A stretch of DNA of 64,000 nucleotides. It comes from Butyrivibrio sp. GTDB lineage: Bacteria > Bacillota > Clostridia > Lachnospirales > Lachnospiraceae. The position numbers and the translations under genes were made by a program. The stretch lies in assembly GCF_015056685.1 (NCBI RefSeq), contig NZ_SVFW01000012.1, positions 1 through 64,000 on the forward strand, written 5' to 3'. Shown piece by piece: positions 32,744 to 41,044 of this stretch (positions within the stretch are counted from its first letter, which is position 1; each line of letters begins with the position of its first letter). The notes beneath the pieces are model-generated. The model searched no databases. It was not told where the DNA came from and saw only the letters and a program-made list of their open reading frames with translations.

Positions 32744-34528
32744 CTATTTTATCATGATAGTCAGAACATTCAGTCCGAAGGTATTCTGATACGAAAATTC
32801 ATCTGCTATTTTTGATATCATACGTATCCCGATGTTTTTGAAAGGATTCTCGGGATTAAAGATCTGATTCATTTCCACGGGATTAAAGGCCTTGCAATTG
32901 TCCTTGATCCTGAGCAATACGCCGTTCTTCGTTGAGACAACCCTTACATCCATATCATACTTTTTACGATTGTCACCAAACCCGTAGCTGACAATATTGC
33001 CGGCCATCTCCTCCAAGGCCAGCGCAGAGAAAAAGGCTGTCCTGTGAGAAAATCCCCTCTCTTTCACAAAGTTCTGTATTCTCGCAGAAAATCCTATGAC
33101 ATCTTCCATGCTGGTTATCTCAATACACAGCCGGTCATCCTCTTTTACCCCAAAATTCTCTCTCCATAACAGCCACTCATCGCTACTCCTTGGAATATGT
33201 TTCCAAAAAATGATGGCATAGACAGGATAAACCAGTGCGGTCAGCACTCCTCCGATTGGATCCGCCCACCATACACCGAGGATGCCGACCACCGGAGCCA
33301 GGATAACCGCCGGGATAACCGTCGCAAAGTAACCATCCACCAAAGATGAGACATGAGACGCAATGTTGTTTTTTGTTGCCTGAAGATAATTGGACTGTAT
33401 CTGATTCACAAGTATCAAAGGAAGAGCAAGCGCATAGATCATATACAGCTGCCTGGCAAGGATGTAGGTGTCAGAGGTTTTGTCCGGAAAGAATATGTGC
33501 GCCATGGTTCCGGCAAACAGCATCATGAAGATCATGATTGCAAAGGTCAGGGCCATAACTTTCGTAAATACCAGCTTCATCAGATACTTGATGGAATCCC
33601 TGTCCTCCTCACCGATATAGACGCTGGAGAGTGTTTTAATGACAGAACCGCACCCCACTTGTGATGCAATGAAAAATCCCCCGAGCATTTCCAGTGAAGA
33701 CCTTGCGGAAAGAGCCGGCTCTCCACCGTATTTCAGTATGATCCTGTTCATCGTGAGGCTGTTTACAGCCAAATAGAACTGCTCCAAAGCAGAGGGACTT
33801 CCTATCTTGATCAGGTCAATGGTCTCTTCCCAGGGAATATTCCTAAAACTGAATTGTAACTGTGCTTTATCTGAAAAATAGTATGATGCCAATATCAGGA
33901 AAAATATCCAGTTACAGGCACTGGTGGCATATGCGAGCCCAATGATCCCCAGATTAAGCACCTCAACGAAGAAAAGATTGAGGAATATGTTACAGAAAAA
34001 CGCGACAACAGCACTGACATAGCTTCTCCTGTTCTGATTTTCAACCTGAAGGAAATACGAGAGCTGCTCTGCCAAAAACATAGGGATAAATCCGATACAA
34101 TATCCCCTTGCATACTGTGCAACACTTTCTTTTAAGGAATCATCCGCGCCGCAAAAAAGGGCAATCTGTTCGGGAAAGCAGATACATACCAGCGTGTTTA
34201 TCACACCAAGCATAAGGGCAAGAACTATGCAGAGTGAAAAGATGCCGCCGGCCTTTTTAATCTCCCCGCGTCCGATATGATTTCCGCTGATGACTGCTCC
34301 GCCGTTGAGTATTATCGAACTGATTGCTCCTATGATCGTTATCACCGCGTAAAACAGACCGATAGCACCCACTGTTCTCTCATCAATATAATGCCCGGCA
34401 ATGGTTCCGTCTATGATGGAATTGATGGAGCCCATTCCGATGAGCACGATCTGCACCGGCAACAGTTTGAAAAAAAGTTTTTCGAGCACTTTATTATCAG
34501 CGCCCTTGGAATATCTTCCTTTAGACAT
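32744..34528 (-). CDS. MATE-family transporter fused to an RsbW-like ATPase domain
   Basis: A 594-residue protein. Residues 15-450 carry about 12 hydrophobic helices of the MATE multidrug/solute exporter family (LIGMGSINSIIDGTIAGHYI at the start). Residues 465-594 are a HATPase_c domain like anti-sigma factor/serine kinase RsbW: N-box ALEEMAGNIVSYGFG (about 533), G1 LRIKDNCKAFNP (about 558) and G2 KNIGIRMISKIADEF (about 575). This domain normally binds ATP and phosphorylates or sequesters regulators. The fusion lies inside a sugar ABC operon, between the binding protein (24 bp) and first permease (19 bp), suggesting the ATPase reports or gates transport; that is inference. Confidence 0.87.
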   Translation of the reverse strand: MSKGRYSKGADNKVLEKLFFKLLPVQIVLIGMGSINSIIDGTIAGHYIDERTVGAIGLFYAVITIIGAISSIILNGGAVISGNHIGRGEIKKAGGIFSLCIVLALMLGVINTLVCICFPEQIALFCGADDSLKESVAQYARGYCIGFIPMFLAEQLSYFLQVENQNRRSYVSAVVAFFCNIFLNLFFVEVLNLGIIGLAYATSACNWIFFLILASYYFSDKAQLQFSFRNIPWEETIDLIKIGSPSALEQFYLAVNSLTMNRIILKYGGEPALSARSSLEMLGGFFIASQVGCGSVIKTLSSVYIGEEDRDSIKYLMKLVFTKVMALTFAIMIFMMLFAGTMAHIFFPDKTSDTYILARQLYMIYALALPLILVNQIQSNYLQATKNNIASHVSSLVDGYFATVIPAVILAPVVGILGVWWADPIGGVLTALVYPVYAIIFWKHIPRSSDEWLLWRENFGVKEDDRLCIEITSMEDVIGFSARIQNFVKERGFSHRTAFFSALALEEMAGNIVSYGFGDNRKKYDMDVRVVSTKNGVLLRIKDNCKAFNPVEMNQIFNPENPFKNIGIRMISKIADEFSYQNTFGLNVLTIMIK

Positions 34529-34552
34529 AATCTTGTGACTGATCCTTATTTT

Positions 34553-36034
34553 TTATTTTGAAGCCTTCCATGCCTCATATTGTTTTGCGACTTCGGCAAG
34601 GACCTTTTGGTATCCGGCAGCATCAAGCTCTGACCGGAACTCTTCCAGTCTGGCATCCACTTCCGCTGTGGGACATCCCCCCTGCTCAAGTACATAGCCA
34701 TATTGGTCAAAGAGGCTGTTGCACGCTGACCACTCGGCTTCTACGGGAGAAAAGTCAAACCGGAACCCGTTTGCAAGTGCTTCCTCGGAGTTTTTATTGA
34801 ATTGTTCATATAATTCCACTTTGTTTTCAGGGTCACCGACCTCGAGAGGAGTCGACACGATCGATCCTGATTCCCAAGAGCTGTGATCATAGAGTCCGCC
34901 TTTTTTGACAACAACACCGTCCTCAACATCATAATCGGTTCCCTCAATACCGAAGGTGAATAATCCGGCCAATACCTGGTCCGTATACATCAACCCCAAA
35001 AAATCCACACAAGCCTTTGCCTGTTCCTCCGTACTTGCAGAGGAGACTGCAAAGCACGAGCCCAGTGTACTCGTGGAATTGAGATAATTCTTTGTCATAT
35101 GGATCACGTCACAGTCCTGTCCGTAGGTTGCTGAGGCTTCCTCATTGACCGGCACATCCCACCAGGCTGCAAAGCCCCAGTCAGTGGTATTAATCGCAGT
35201 TTCCGGTACCGTCTTTGTGGCTTCTTCTGCACTGATATAGCCCTTTTCTCCCCACCTGCTCATGAGATCAAGAAATTCTCTGTATTCGGGAAGTGTGAGA
35301 CAATCCACCACTTCATTGGTATCACGGTCAACAGCAATCAGCGTACTTCCCAGGATGAATTCATAATCGTCAAGGTAGAATTTACTAAAGAAAGGCATCA
35401 TCTGCAAAAGCAGCGGATACTTCACTCCATCCTGTTTCATCTGCTCAAGCATGGGTTCGAGGTCCGCCAATTTCTTAACAGACGACAGATCCCATCCGTA
35501 TTTTGTGGCTTTTTCCGTGGGATAAACCAGATCATATCCTTCTGATGACTCCTTATAACAGGGAATAAAATAATCCTTTCCGTTATATTGGGAAGACTCC
35601 CATACTGCTTCGGGTATGGAATCATATAAATCTGTTCCCTGAAGTAATTCACTCAAGTCATATGCGGCCTTCCCTGATACAAGACTATCTGTGGACACGC
35701 TGCCCATCCAGCTGGCAGTCCAGAAAAGATTCGCTTCGCCGTTTGCTATGGCAAGATTGCATTTGTCTTCATATTCGCCCTGGCCCAAATCCGTGAGTTT
35801 TATTTTGACGTTGATCTTGTCTGCAATATAGTCATTGATCGCATCTTCGATTACCTGAACTTCTGCGCTATCGGCCGATGCTATGTTAAATGTACAGTGA
35901 TATATATTGATCTCAACCTTATCCGAAGAATCTGCAGAAGTGTCCGATTTGCCTGAAGATGCATTTTGGCATCCTGACAACACCGTGATCATCATGAACG
36001 CTGTAAGAAAAAGCGCGATAAACCTATTTTTCAT
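34553..36034 (-). CDS. extracellular solute-binding lipoprotein (sugar type)
   Basis: A 493-residue lipoprotein with signal peptide and lipobox (TVLSGC, Cys about 21). The mature part is a large two-lobed carbohydrate-binding protein of the family 1 type (VEINIYHCTFNIAS start, then PEDW-like tryptophan-rich segments such as LFWTASWMGS, YDLSELLQGTDLYDSIPEAVW). The C-terminal end has features of DUF3502-containing LplA-type proteins. It should bind an oligosaccharide and deliver it to the two permeases. It is the first gene of the operon 36034-30904; no regulator is adjacent, and the upstream spacer is short (85 bp). Confidence 0.9.
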   Translation of the reverse strand: MKNRFIALFLTAFMMITVLSGCQNASSGKSDTSADSSDKVEINIYHCTFNIASADSAEVQVIEDAINDYIADKINVKIKLTDLGQGEYEDKCNLAIANGEANLFWTASWMGSVSTDSLVSGKAAYDLSELLQGTDLYDSIPEAVWESSQYNGKDYFIPCYKESSEGYDLVYPTEKATKYGWDLSSVKKLADLEPMLEQMKQDGVKYPLLLQMMPFFSKFYLDDYEFILGSTLIAVDRDTNEVVDCLTLPEYREFLDLMSRWGEKGYISAEEATKTVPETAINTTDWGFAAWWDVPVNEEASATYGQDCDVIHMTKNYLNSTSTLGSCFAVSSASTEEQAKACVDFLGLMYTDQVLAGLFTFGIEGTDYDVEDGVVVKKGGLYDHSSWESGSIVSTPLEVGDPENKVELYEQFNKNSEEALANGFRFDFSPVEAEWSACNSLFDQYGYVLEQGGCPTAEVDARLEEFRSELDAAGYQKVLAEVAKQYEAWKASK

Positions 36035-36119
36035 ACAAAAGCCTCCTATTTAATCTCATCAAATTCAATCCTCTAAACGATGTCCTCAAACAACTGTATT
36101 GTTAATATTTGCGCTCACT

Positions 36120-36692
36120 TTAAGACCAGATGAAGCCTCTGTCGTCCCAACGCAGAGCCACCTCGTATCCGAGTTTTTTTAGCCATTCGGTCTCATAAGT
36201 ATGATGGACATAACTATAGTCATACATCGCATCCCTGAGGATCTTCGTCACATTACGGAGCATGACCGTTCCAATTCCGCGATTGCGGTATTCCGGTAAC
36301 GTTCCGGCACATCCCGGGCTACCGATTTTTACCCTCTCTCCGGCTAATATATGCTCTCCCAAATCCTCAACCATGCAAAAGCTGACAATCTTCCCATCCA
36401 CGAAACCGCAATATACCTTTGTACGCCCGTCAAAAAGCGGGACCCAGATCGGCATCACCTTTTCCACTACCGCTAACAGCTCATCGAGATCTTTGTTCAA
36501 ACATCCGAATGTTATATTTTCAGGAAATTTCTTCTCATAGCAGTTTTCATCAAACTTCCGCAGATCGAGACACATCTCGGAGGAAGTTTTGTCCTTCTGC
36601 ATTCTTTCATCATGATCCGGGTTGAAAAAGCCCGGATTGATCTCATGAAAAAATGCTGCCCACTGCTTTTCTGTAACTTCCATATAATTCAA
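36120..36692 (-). CDS. GNAT family N-acetyltransferase
   Basis: A 190-residue acetyltransferase. The TTG start at 36690-36692 has GAGG five bases upstream; the ATG three codons later is too far from it. The acetyl-CoA site is CAGTLPEYRNRGIGTVMLRN (about 130-149). Family members of this type (first half EKQWAAFFHEINPGFFNPDH) act on unknown substrates. It sits just after a recombinase remnant whose reading frame ends four bases inside this gene's start, and before the solute-binding protein gene. Confidence 0.85.
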   Translation of the reverse strand: MNYMEVTEKQWAAFFHEINPGFFNPDHDERMQKDKTSSEMCLDLRKFDENCYEKKFPENITFGCLNKDLDELLAVVEKVMPIWVPLFDGRTKVYCGFVDGKIVSFCMVEDLGEHILAGERVKIGSPGCAGTLPEYRNRGIGTVMLRNVTKILRDAMYDYSYVHHTYETEWLKKLGYEVALRWDDRGFIWS

Positions 36693-36871
36693 TAATTCCT
36701 CACTATCCTGTAGAATAGATGAAATTCTAATGTTCTTTTATCATCATTATAGAATAATGTTATCATAATTTCGTCATCAAAGACATATATTTTATCGACT
36801 ATATAATCTAACACCATCCGCCTTGATTCCATTTCATTAATGCGCTTTACAACAATATCAATCGTATCCAT
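36689..36871 (-). pseudogene. C-terminal remnant of a serine recombinase
   Basis: Residues about 14-50 (SRRMVLDYIVDKIYVFDDEI, continuing MITLFYNDDKRTLEF) closely match the C-terminal end of large serine recombinases (LVDKIYVYDD...F.Y). The catalytic N-terminal domain is missing. The first codons come from a short ORF start duplicated from 26249 (MDTI), so the frame is a recombination joint rather than an intact gene. It marks a lost mobile element at this spot. Confidence 0.65.
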
Positions 36872-36898
36872 TACCCAATATCCCTCTTAACACCCTTT
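36858..36898. repeat. duplicated fragment of the glutaredoxin-gene end region
   Basis: 36858-36898 matches 26249-26289, which contains the last codons and stop of the glutaredoxin-like gene. Here it is joined directly to sequence matching 26727 onward, so about 437 bp carrying that gene were lost from this copy of the duplication. Confidence 0.65.
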
Positions 36899-36925
36899 CT
36901 GCTACCATTCATATTCTTGTAATAT

Positions 36926-37199
36926 AGGCAGTGTATTTAAGAGGCATGGCTCTGCCTATATCGCATTTTTCTTAAAAAGAGGCAGTGCTTTTTAGACGTC
37001 CGGTTCTGCCTCTATTATACTTTTTATAAATATAGGCAGAGAATTTTAGCCCTATTTTTCTGCCTCTCTAGCGCTTTTTACAATATAGGCAGAACAATTA
37101 CTGCAAAATCAACTGCCTCTATTCCCTATCCCTTTAATATAGGCAGAGCACCAACCCAAAAATCAACTGCTCCTTTCACAAATTCCTTGATATAGGCAG
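36926..37199. repeat. second copy of the AGGCAG/CTGCCT array
   Basis: This is nearly identical to 26757-27030, with the same 20-nt and 21-22-nt gaps. After its last half-site the sequence GAACAAGGTATGGCTAC continues into CATTATATGAAATCCC, whereas copy 1 has a further 130 bp holding a gene fragment. The two joins share CTAC, a microhomology consistent with a deletion here. Confidence 0.75.
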
Positions 37200-37287
37200 A
37201 TTTGCCGTGTTTTTGCACCGAACAAGGTATGGCTACCATTATATGAAATCCCACTTGTATATGCTTCATTCTTCTTTCATAACATTT

Positions 37288-37456
37288 TTAATTTCAATTA
37301 AAGTTCAAATCGTAATATAAAGACATCAAGAAGGACACAACTTCTTGACCCCCACAAAATAATACTTTTTCATAACACACACACCTTCGGAGAATATCCG
37401 AAGGGTCCTCCCTAAAACAACGCCGCTACATTTCCTAATTCAGGAAATATAGCGGC
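37288..37456 (+). ncRNA. three-hairpin structured element, copy 3
   Basis: The same three stems occur here: TCAAGAAG/CTTCTTGA (37326-37348), CCTTCGG/CCGAAGG (37384-37404, one base pair shorter) and GCCGCTACATTTCCT with its complement (37422-37456). The conserved GGGTCCTCCCTA lies between stems two and three. It follows the second AGGCAG array, as copy 2 does, but copy 1 has no array beside it, so the element and the array can be separate units. Confidence 0.5.
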
Positions 37457-37536
37457 TTAATATATTTACATGTTAAAAAAACTTACGCTTAATTTGGATT
37501 TCTTCTAAATATCCAATTCATATTGACATAAAATGA

Positions 37537-37563
37537 GCTCCGGGACAGTGAAAGCCCCGGAGC
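37537..37563 (-). terminator. terminator after the PspC gene
   Basis: GCTCCGGG (37537-37544) pairs with CCCGGAGC (37556-37563); on the minus strand it is followed by TCATTTTATG. It lies 35 bp after the PspC stop. Confidence 0.65.
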
Positions 37564-37598
37564 CCCTATATCAACATCCTTAATGGCGGATGTGTATC

Positions 37599-37808
37599 TT
37601 ATCTGTTATCATACCTGCTAGTATAATCAGGATGATTTTCCATGAGGAGCGCAGCAATAAGATATATCACGGCTCCCGCACCTCCGGATATCGAAAAGAC
37701 TACCCACAATATCCTTATCACGGTCGGATCCCATCCAAAATACTCAGCAATACCGCCGCACACACCAAATATCTTTCTGTCATTACTTCTGTATAATTTC
37801 TTTTCCAT
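37599..37808 (-). CDS. PspC domain protein
   Basis: A 69-residue membrane protein starting MEKKLYRSNDRKIFGVCGGI, with AAGGAGG eight bases before the ATG. The PspC signature is clear (GVCGGIAEYFGWDPTVIRILWVVFSI) followed by one transmembrane segment. Relatives sense or respond to envelope stress. It lies 13 bp downstream of the YkvA gene; both may be induced by membrane stress, which is inference. Confidence 0.9.
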   Translation of the reverse strand: MEKKLYRSNDRKIFGVCGGIAEYFGWDPTVIRILWVVFSISGGAGAVIYLIAALLMENHPDYTSRYDNR

Positions 37809-37821
37809 CACACATGCCTCC

Positions 37822-38019
37822 TTAAAGCTCCCTTCCATCTGCATCAATTACTTCAATACGCTCATCATCACTTTTTTCAACCAGATTTTTTCTCCTGCTG
37901 GCTACGTATGAAAGAAATACCAGCACAATATCATCTACTGGTCCGGGAATGAGATCTACCGGTGAAATCACATATACTATGAGCATCGCAACAATGAACC
38001 CTTTCCAAAATCCGTTCAT
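37822..38019 (-). CDS. DUF1232/YkvA family membrane protein
   Basis: A 65-residue protein with a short hydrophobic start and the family motif VISPVDLIPGPVDDIVLVFLSY (about 17-38; conserved PxDLIP and DD). The C-terminal third is charged. The function of the family is unknown, and it is usually linked to membrane or stress genes, as here with PspC. The start ATG follows a clear AGGAGG-like site. Confidence 0.88.
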   Translation of the reverse strand: MNGFWKGFIVAMLIVYVISPVDLIPGPVDDIVLVFLSYVASRRKNLVEKSDDERIEVIDADGREL

Positions 38020-38124
38020 GGGTATCCTCCTTTCGCAACCGCCGTATTTTTGATTTCTTTATAGACACATTTTATCCCATAAGGTTGTGTGAATATATCA
38101 CATTTTTAGCGTATTTGAAGCTCC

Positions 38125-38218
38125 TATTCTTCGATTTTAGGAAGATATCAGATGAACAATCTTCCAAAAAGATAAGGTACCGTCACTGCGGCAGGCTCCC
38201 GGTGGCGGTACTTTTTTT
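38125..38218 (+). ncRNA. orphan hairpins and terminator (candidate small RNA)
   Basis: GGAAGAT/ATCTTCC (38140-38165) is followed by a second stem, GTACCG/CGGTAC (38177-38211, with inner CAC/GTG pairs), and seven Ts. This is a strong plus-strand terminator, yet no plus-strand gene lies upstream before 33 kb of opposite-strand genes. A short RNA divergent from YkvA would explain it. The exact 5' end is not visible, and the family is not recognised. Confidence 0.4.
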
Positions 38219-38337
38219 CGCTAAAAAAGGAGAATAAAGTCCGTTATCCTTCTCAATAAGTGATGTTATTATCTGCCCTGTTGCTTTAAGATATCATTAA
38301 CACTTAATACTATTGTCAAAAATTTGGAGGCAAAGCC

Positions 38338-38751
38338 ATGTATGATATAAGAACAAGAGAAATACAGGAAGCTATAGAAGCAGCTGATGTTGCACTTGAC
38401 CACCTTGAAAGAGCCAAAAGGTGCCTTTCCAGCGCAAGCGGATGGGGATTATTTGACACCCTTGGTGGCGGATTTATCAGCGGTCTTATAAAACACAGTA
38501 AAATGAGTGATGCTGAGAATGAAATAGATAAGGCCAAAAGAGCCCTCGAAAAATTCTCAAAAGAACTAAGAGACGTAGATGGATACTCATCTGTGCATAT
38601 TAACGGCTTCCTTACATTTGGAGATCTCTTCTGCGACGGATTTTTAATGGATGTCATCGTCCAGTCACAGATTGGAAAGGCAAAACGTGAGTGTGAAAAT
38701 GCTATAAATCAGGTTACAAGCATACGAAATGACCTAAAGAGAATGTTGTAA
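38338..38751 (+). CDS. hypothetical helical protein with glycine-rich core
   Basis: A 137-residue cytoplasmic protein with GGAGG before the ATG. Two long helical, charged halves (IQEAIEAADVALDHLERAKRC and ENEIDKAKRALEKFSKELRD) flank GWGLFDTLGGGFISGLIKHS, a Gly-rich turn that looks like a glycine zipper. A third helix ends the protein. The pattern recurs in Firmicutes as an uncharacterised family, perhaps membrane-associated. It is followed 121 bp later by a short LexA-like ORF. Confidence 0.7.
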   Translation: MYDIRTREIQEAIEAADVALDHLERAKRCLSSASGWGLFDTLGGGFISGLIKHSKMSDAENEIDKAKRALEKFSKELRDVDGYSSVHINGFLTFGDLFCDGFLMDVIVQSQIGKAKRECENAINQVTSIRNDLKRML

Positions 38752-38872
38752 AAGTGATTTTATGGATACTTTATATTTCAGAAACATTTCAAACACACAA
38801 AGCCGATAAGATGTTTATATCGACCAGAGTAATATCTGCCGATAACAAAAGCACACAAAGGGGATTACAATA

Positions 38873-39091
38873 ATGGGAATACTTGAAACAAAAATAGCAG
38901 AATACGTCGGAAATCACTCAAGAAGATGGGGCTATCCTCCAACTGTTGAGGAACTTGTAAGTACATTTGGATTTATAAACATCATGAAATCTATGTTTTA
39001 TGTATTTAACCTCTTCAGGATAGGTATGATACGAAATTCACTGTTCTTTGGGACCAGTGATCTAAGACTTATTTCTGTAAAAACAAAATAA
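38873..39091 (+). CDS. short protein with LexA-like N-terminal segment
   Basis: A 72-residue ORF with AAGGGG upstream. Residues 3-34 (ILETKIAEYVGNHSRRWGYP, then PTVEELVSTFG) resemble the LexA winged-helix start (GYPPTVREI). The rest is unrelated and hydrophobic in part (SMFYVFNLFRIGMI). No peptidase or dimerisation domain is present, so it is not a functional LexA; it may be a small regulator or a fusion fragment. Confidence 0.5.
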   Translation: MGILETKIAEYVGNHSRRWGYPPTVEELVSTFGFINIMKSMFYVFNLFRIGMIRNSLFFGTSDLRLISVKTK

Positions 39092-39095
39092 TGTC

Positions 39096-40208
39096 TCATT
39101 CAGTAAACGCTTCCCATGGATACTTGCAGGACGGATTCCAGATGATCCATGAGTCAATACCATTATCATTAACAGCTTTTATCTGCTCCCTTACTTCTTC
39201 TGCCTCATACTGGCGGTATTTTTTCAGATAAGATGCGGTAAAGCCCTGAAGCCATGGCCTGACTGATGCCTGCACTCTCTTTCCGTTCGGATTAACGGTT
39301 TTTAGTGCTGTCTCTGAGTACTTCATGGCTGCATCTATCGTCTCATATGGGTAAAGATCAGGATAATCATTGCCCATTGTTCCTTCATAATAGTGCGATG
39401 GATATATCATCGGAGATAAATACTCACATCCCATTGAAAGCCAGGAATACTCCTGCCCAACGATATTTCTGTCTACTTTTGAGTTTATGACAGTTCCAAA
39501 TACATCCAGTGACAGAGGCATGCCCGATGACTTAAGTTTAGCGTGAGCAGTCCTTACAAAGTCGTTAATGGCCTTTCTCCTACCATATCCGTTCATGCCA
39601 AGGTCTTCTTCGGTTATTCCGGTGGGAAATCTTACATAGTCAAACTGAACTTCATCAAACCCAGCGTCTTTGCAAGAAAGAGCAACCTCGATAAGGTAGT
39701 CGCAGACGTCGTCATTTCTTGGATCCATCCAATTAAAGCCTTTATTATCTTCATATATTTCGCCATCTGCAGTTCTTAACATCCACTCAGGTTCTACATC
39801 TTTTATATACGGATCCCTGAAGGCAACACATCTGGCAATAGTATAAACTCCGTGCTCATGAAGAGTATCAATGAGCCCTGGCATGTCTTTCACAAGTATA
39901 TTTTTGGCTCCAAGCTTATCGATAAGATCTGATTTCATGTCAAAGACGATGTTTCCCTCATCATTTTTGACATCGATCACAACGGCATTGATATTACTGC
40001 CATCTATATGAGTGATCATCTCTTCCATCATGTTTTTTGTACCGGCAACATAAGCACTTACATATATTCCATGTATTTGGTCTGTCGATGGAAGGCTTGT
40101 CTCATCACCTTCAGCATATACGTTTTTAGACAGTCCCAAAGCCATTGTCAGCACCAGGAATAACGATATTATTTTTTTACTCAGTATTTTAAAACATTTC
40201 TTTTTCAT
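39096..40208 (-). CDS. secreted putative glycoside hydrolase (DUF4015)
   Basis: A protein of about 370 residues starting MKKKCFKILSKKIISLFLVL, with AAGGTAG before the ATG and a signal peptide ending VYA. The DUF4015 barrel motifs are seen: GIYVSAYVAGT, NAVVIDVKNDEGNI, GFDEVQFDYVRFPTG, LDVFGTV, SPMIYPSHY and DSWIIWNPSC. The family is predicted to cleave glycans; the substrate is not determined. It converges on the LexA-like ORF with five bases between stops. Confidence 0.9.
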   Translation of the reverse strand: MKKKCFKILSKKIISLFLVLTMALGLSKNVYAEGDETSLPSTDQIHGIYVSAYVAGTKNMMEEMITHIDGSNINAVVIDVKNDEGNIVFDMKSDLIDKLGAKNILVKDMPGLIDTLHEHGVYTIARCVAFRDPYIKDVEPEWMLRTADGEIYEDNKGFNWMDPRNDDVCDYLIEVALSCKDAGFDEVQFDYVRFPTGITEEDLGMNGYGRRKAINDFVRTAHAKLKSSGMPLSLDVFGTVINSKVDRNIVGQEYSWLSMGCEYLSPMIYPSHYYEGTMGNDYPDLYPYETIDAAMKYSETALKTVNPNGKRVQASVRPWLQGFTASYLKKYRQYEAEEVREQIKAVNDNGIDSWIIWNPSCKYPWEAFTE

Positions 40209-40305
40209 AGCTACCTTGACCAATTAATGTGACTCTTAATATCATTCTTTTCCCTGATATCGGTCACTTTATTTTTCTTTCATAACTTAGCACTATAATT
40301 AACAT

Positions 40306-40755
40306 ATGAAAATACTACTAGTGATCGATGTTCAAGAAAAATATCTAAACTACTACGACGCTGATCTGCTGCCAAGGATCAACGCTAGGATTGCTGCGGC
40401 TAAATCAACTGGAACCCAACTCTTCTACGTCCGCAACATAGGTATTAGTGGAGATGATGATAGCTATGCACTTGCAAAAGATCTCCTCATAGTCTCAGAT
40501 CACATCTATGAAAAGAGATTTCCAAGCGCCTTTACAAATGATTCTTTTGTAAAAGAGCTAAAGATTCAGAACGTTACTGAACTTGAGATAATAGGTGTAG
40601 ATGGTAACAGTTGCATAAAGAAAACATGCCTTGCTGCTGCCAATGCAGGCTACAAAGTAACTCTTAACCTACAATGCACAGCCGCCAGGAATGAAAAGAT
40701 ATTTGAAAAGACGCTTAACGAATTGAGAAATGCTGGCGTAATAATCACCGTTTAA
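40306..40755 (+). CDS. isochorismatase-family cysteine hydrolase
   Basis: A 149-residue protein matching the isochorismatase fold. MKILLVIDVQEKYL supplies the catalytic Asp8, EKRFPSAF the Lys, and GVDGNSCIKKTCLAAANAGYKV the catalytic Cys (about 106). The members hydrolyse amides or vinyl ethers such as nicotinamide; no substrate is proven here. The 5' end is duplicated as a fragment at 27457. A TATAAT-like box lies 14 bases before the ATG. Confidence 0.9.
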   Translation: MKILLVIDVQEKYLNYYDADLLPRINARIAAAKSTGTQLFYVRNIGISGDDDSYALAKDLLIVSDHIYEKRFPSAFTNDSFVKELKIQNVTELEIIGVDGNSCIKKTCLAAANAGYKVTLNLQCTAARNEKIFEKTLNELRNAGVIITV

Positions 40756-40786
40756 TATGTGGTTACTCGCTCATCCCCACCCTCAG

Positions 40787-41002
40787 TTATCGGATAAAAC
40801 ATAAGTCCTTCATCTGATCATAATTGGTAAGCACATCTGTGTTGACCGTTGGAGCATTGTCCAGTGACTTTGCAGCCAGATCTGCTAAAGCATGTCGAAG
40901 CTCTGAGTAGTCCCTGCCTTTCTCATACTCAAATATGATGTCAATCCTCTTGCCGTTGTCAGATTCCGCATAAATAAGTAGAAAATCATTTTCAGCTGCC
41001 AT
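40787..41002 (-). CDS. small hypothetical protein
   Basis: A 71-residue acidic protein (MAAENDFLLIYAESDNGKRI). The pattern of strands and helices looks protein-like, but the ribosome binding site (GAAAG) is weak and no family is recognised. It lies 42 bp downstream of the PBECR-like gene on the same strand and could be co-expressed with it. Confidence 0.4.
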   Translation of the reverse strand: MAAENDFLLIYAESDNGKRIDIIFEYEKGRDYSELRHALADLAAKSLDNAPTVNTDVLTNYDQMKDLCFIR

Positions 41003-41044
41003 CTTTCGACAACTGCTATTTAAGTCAATTATTCAATCGAAATG

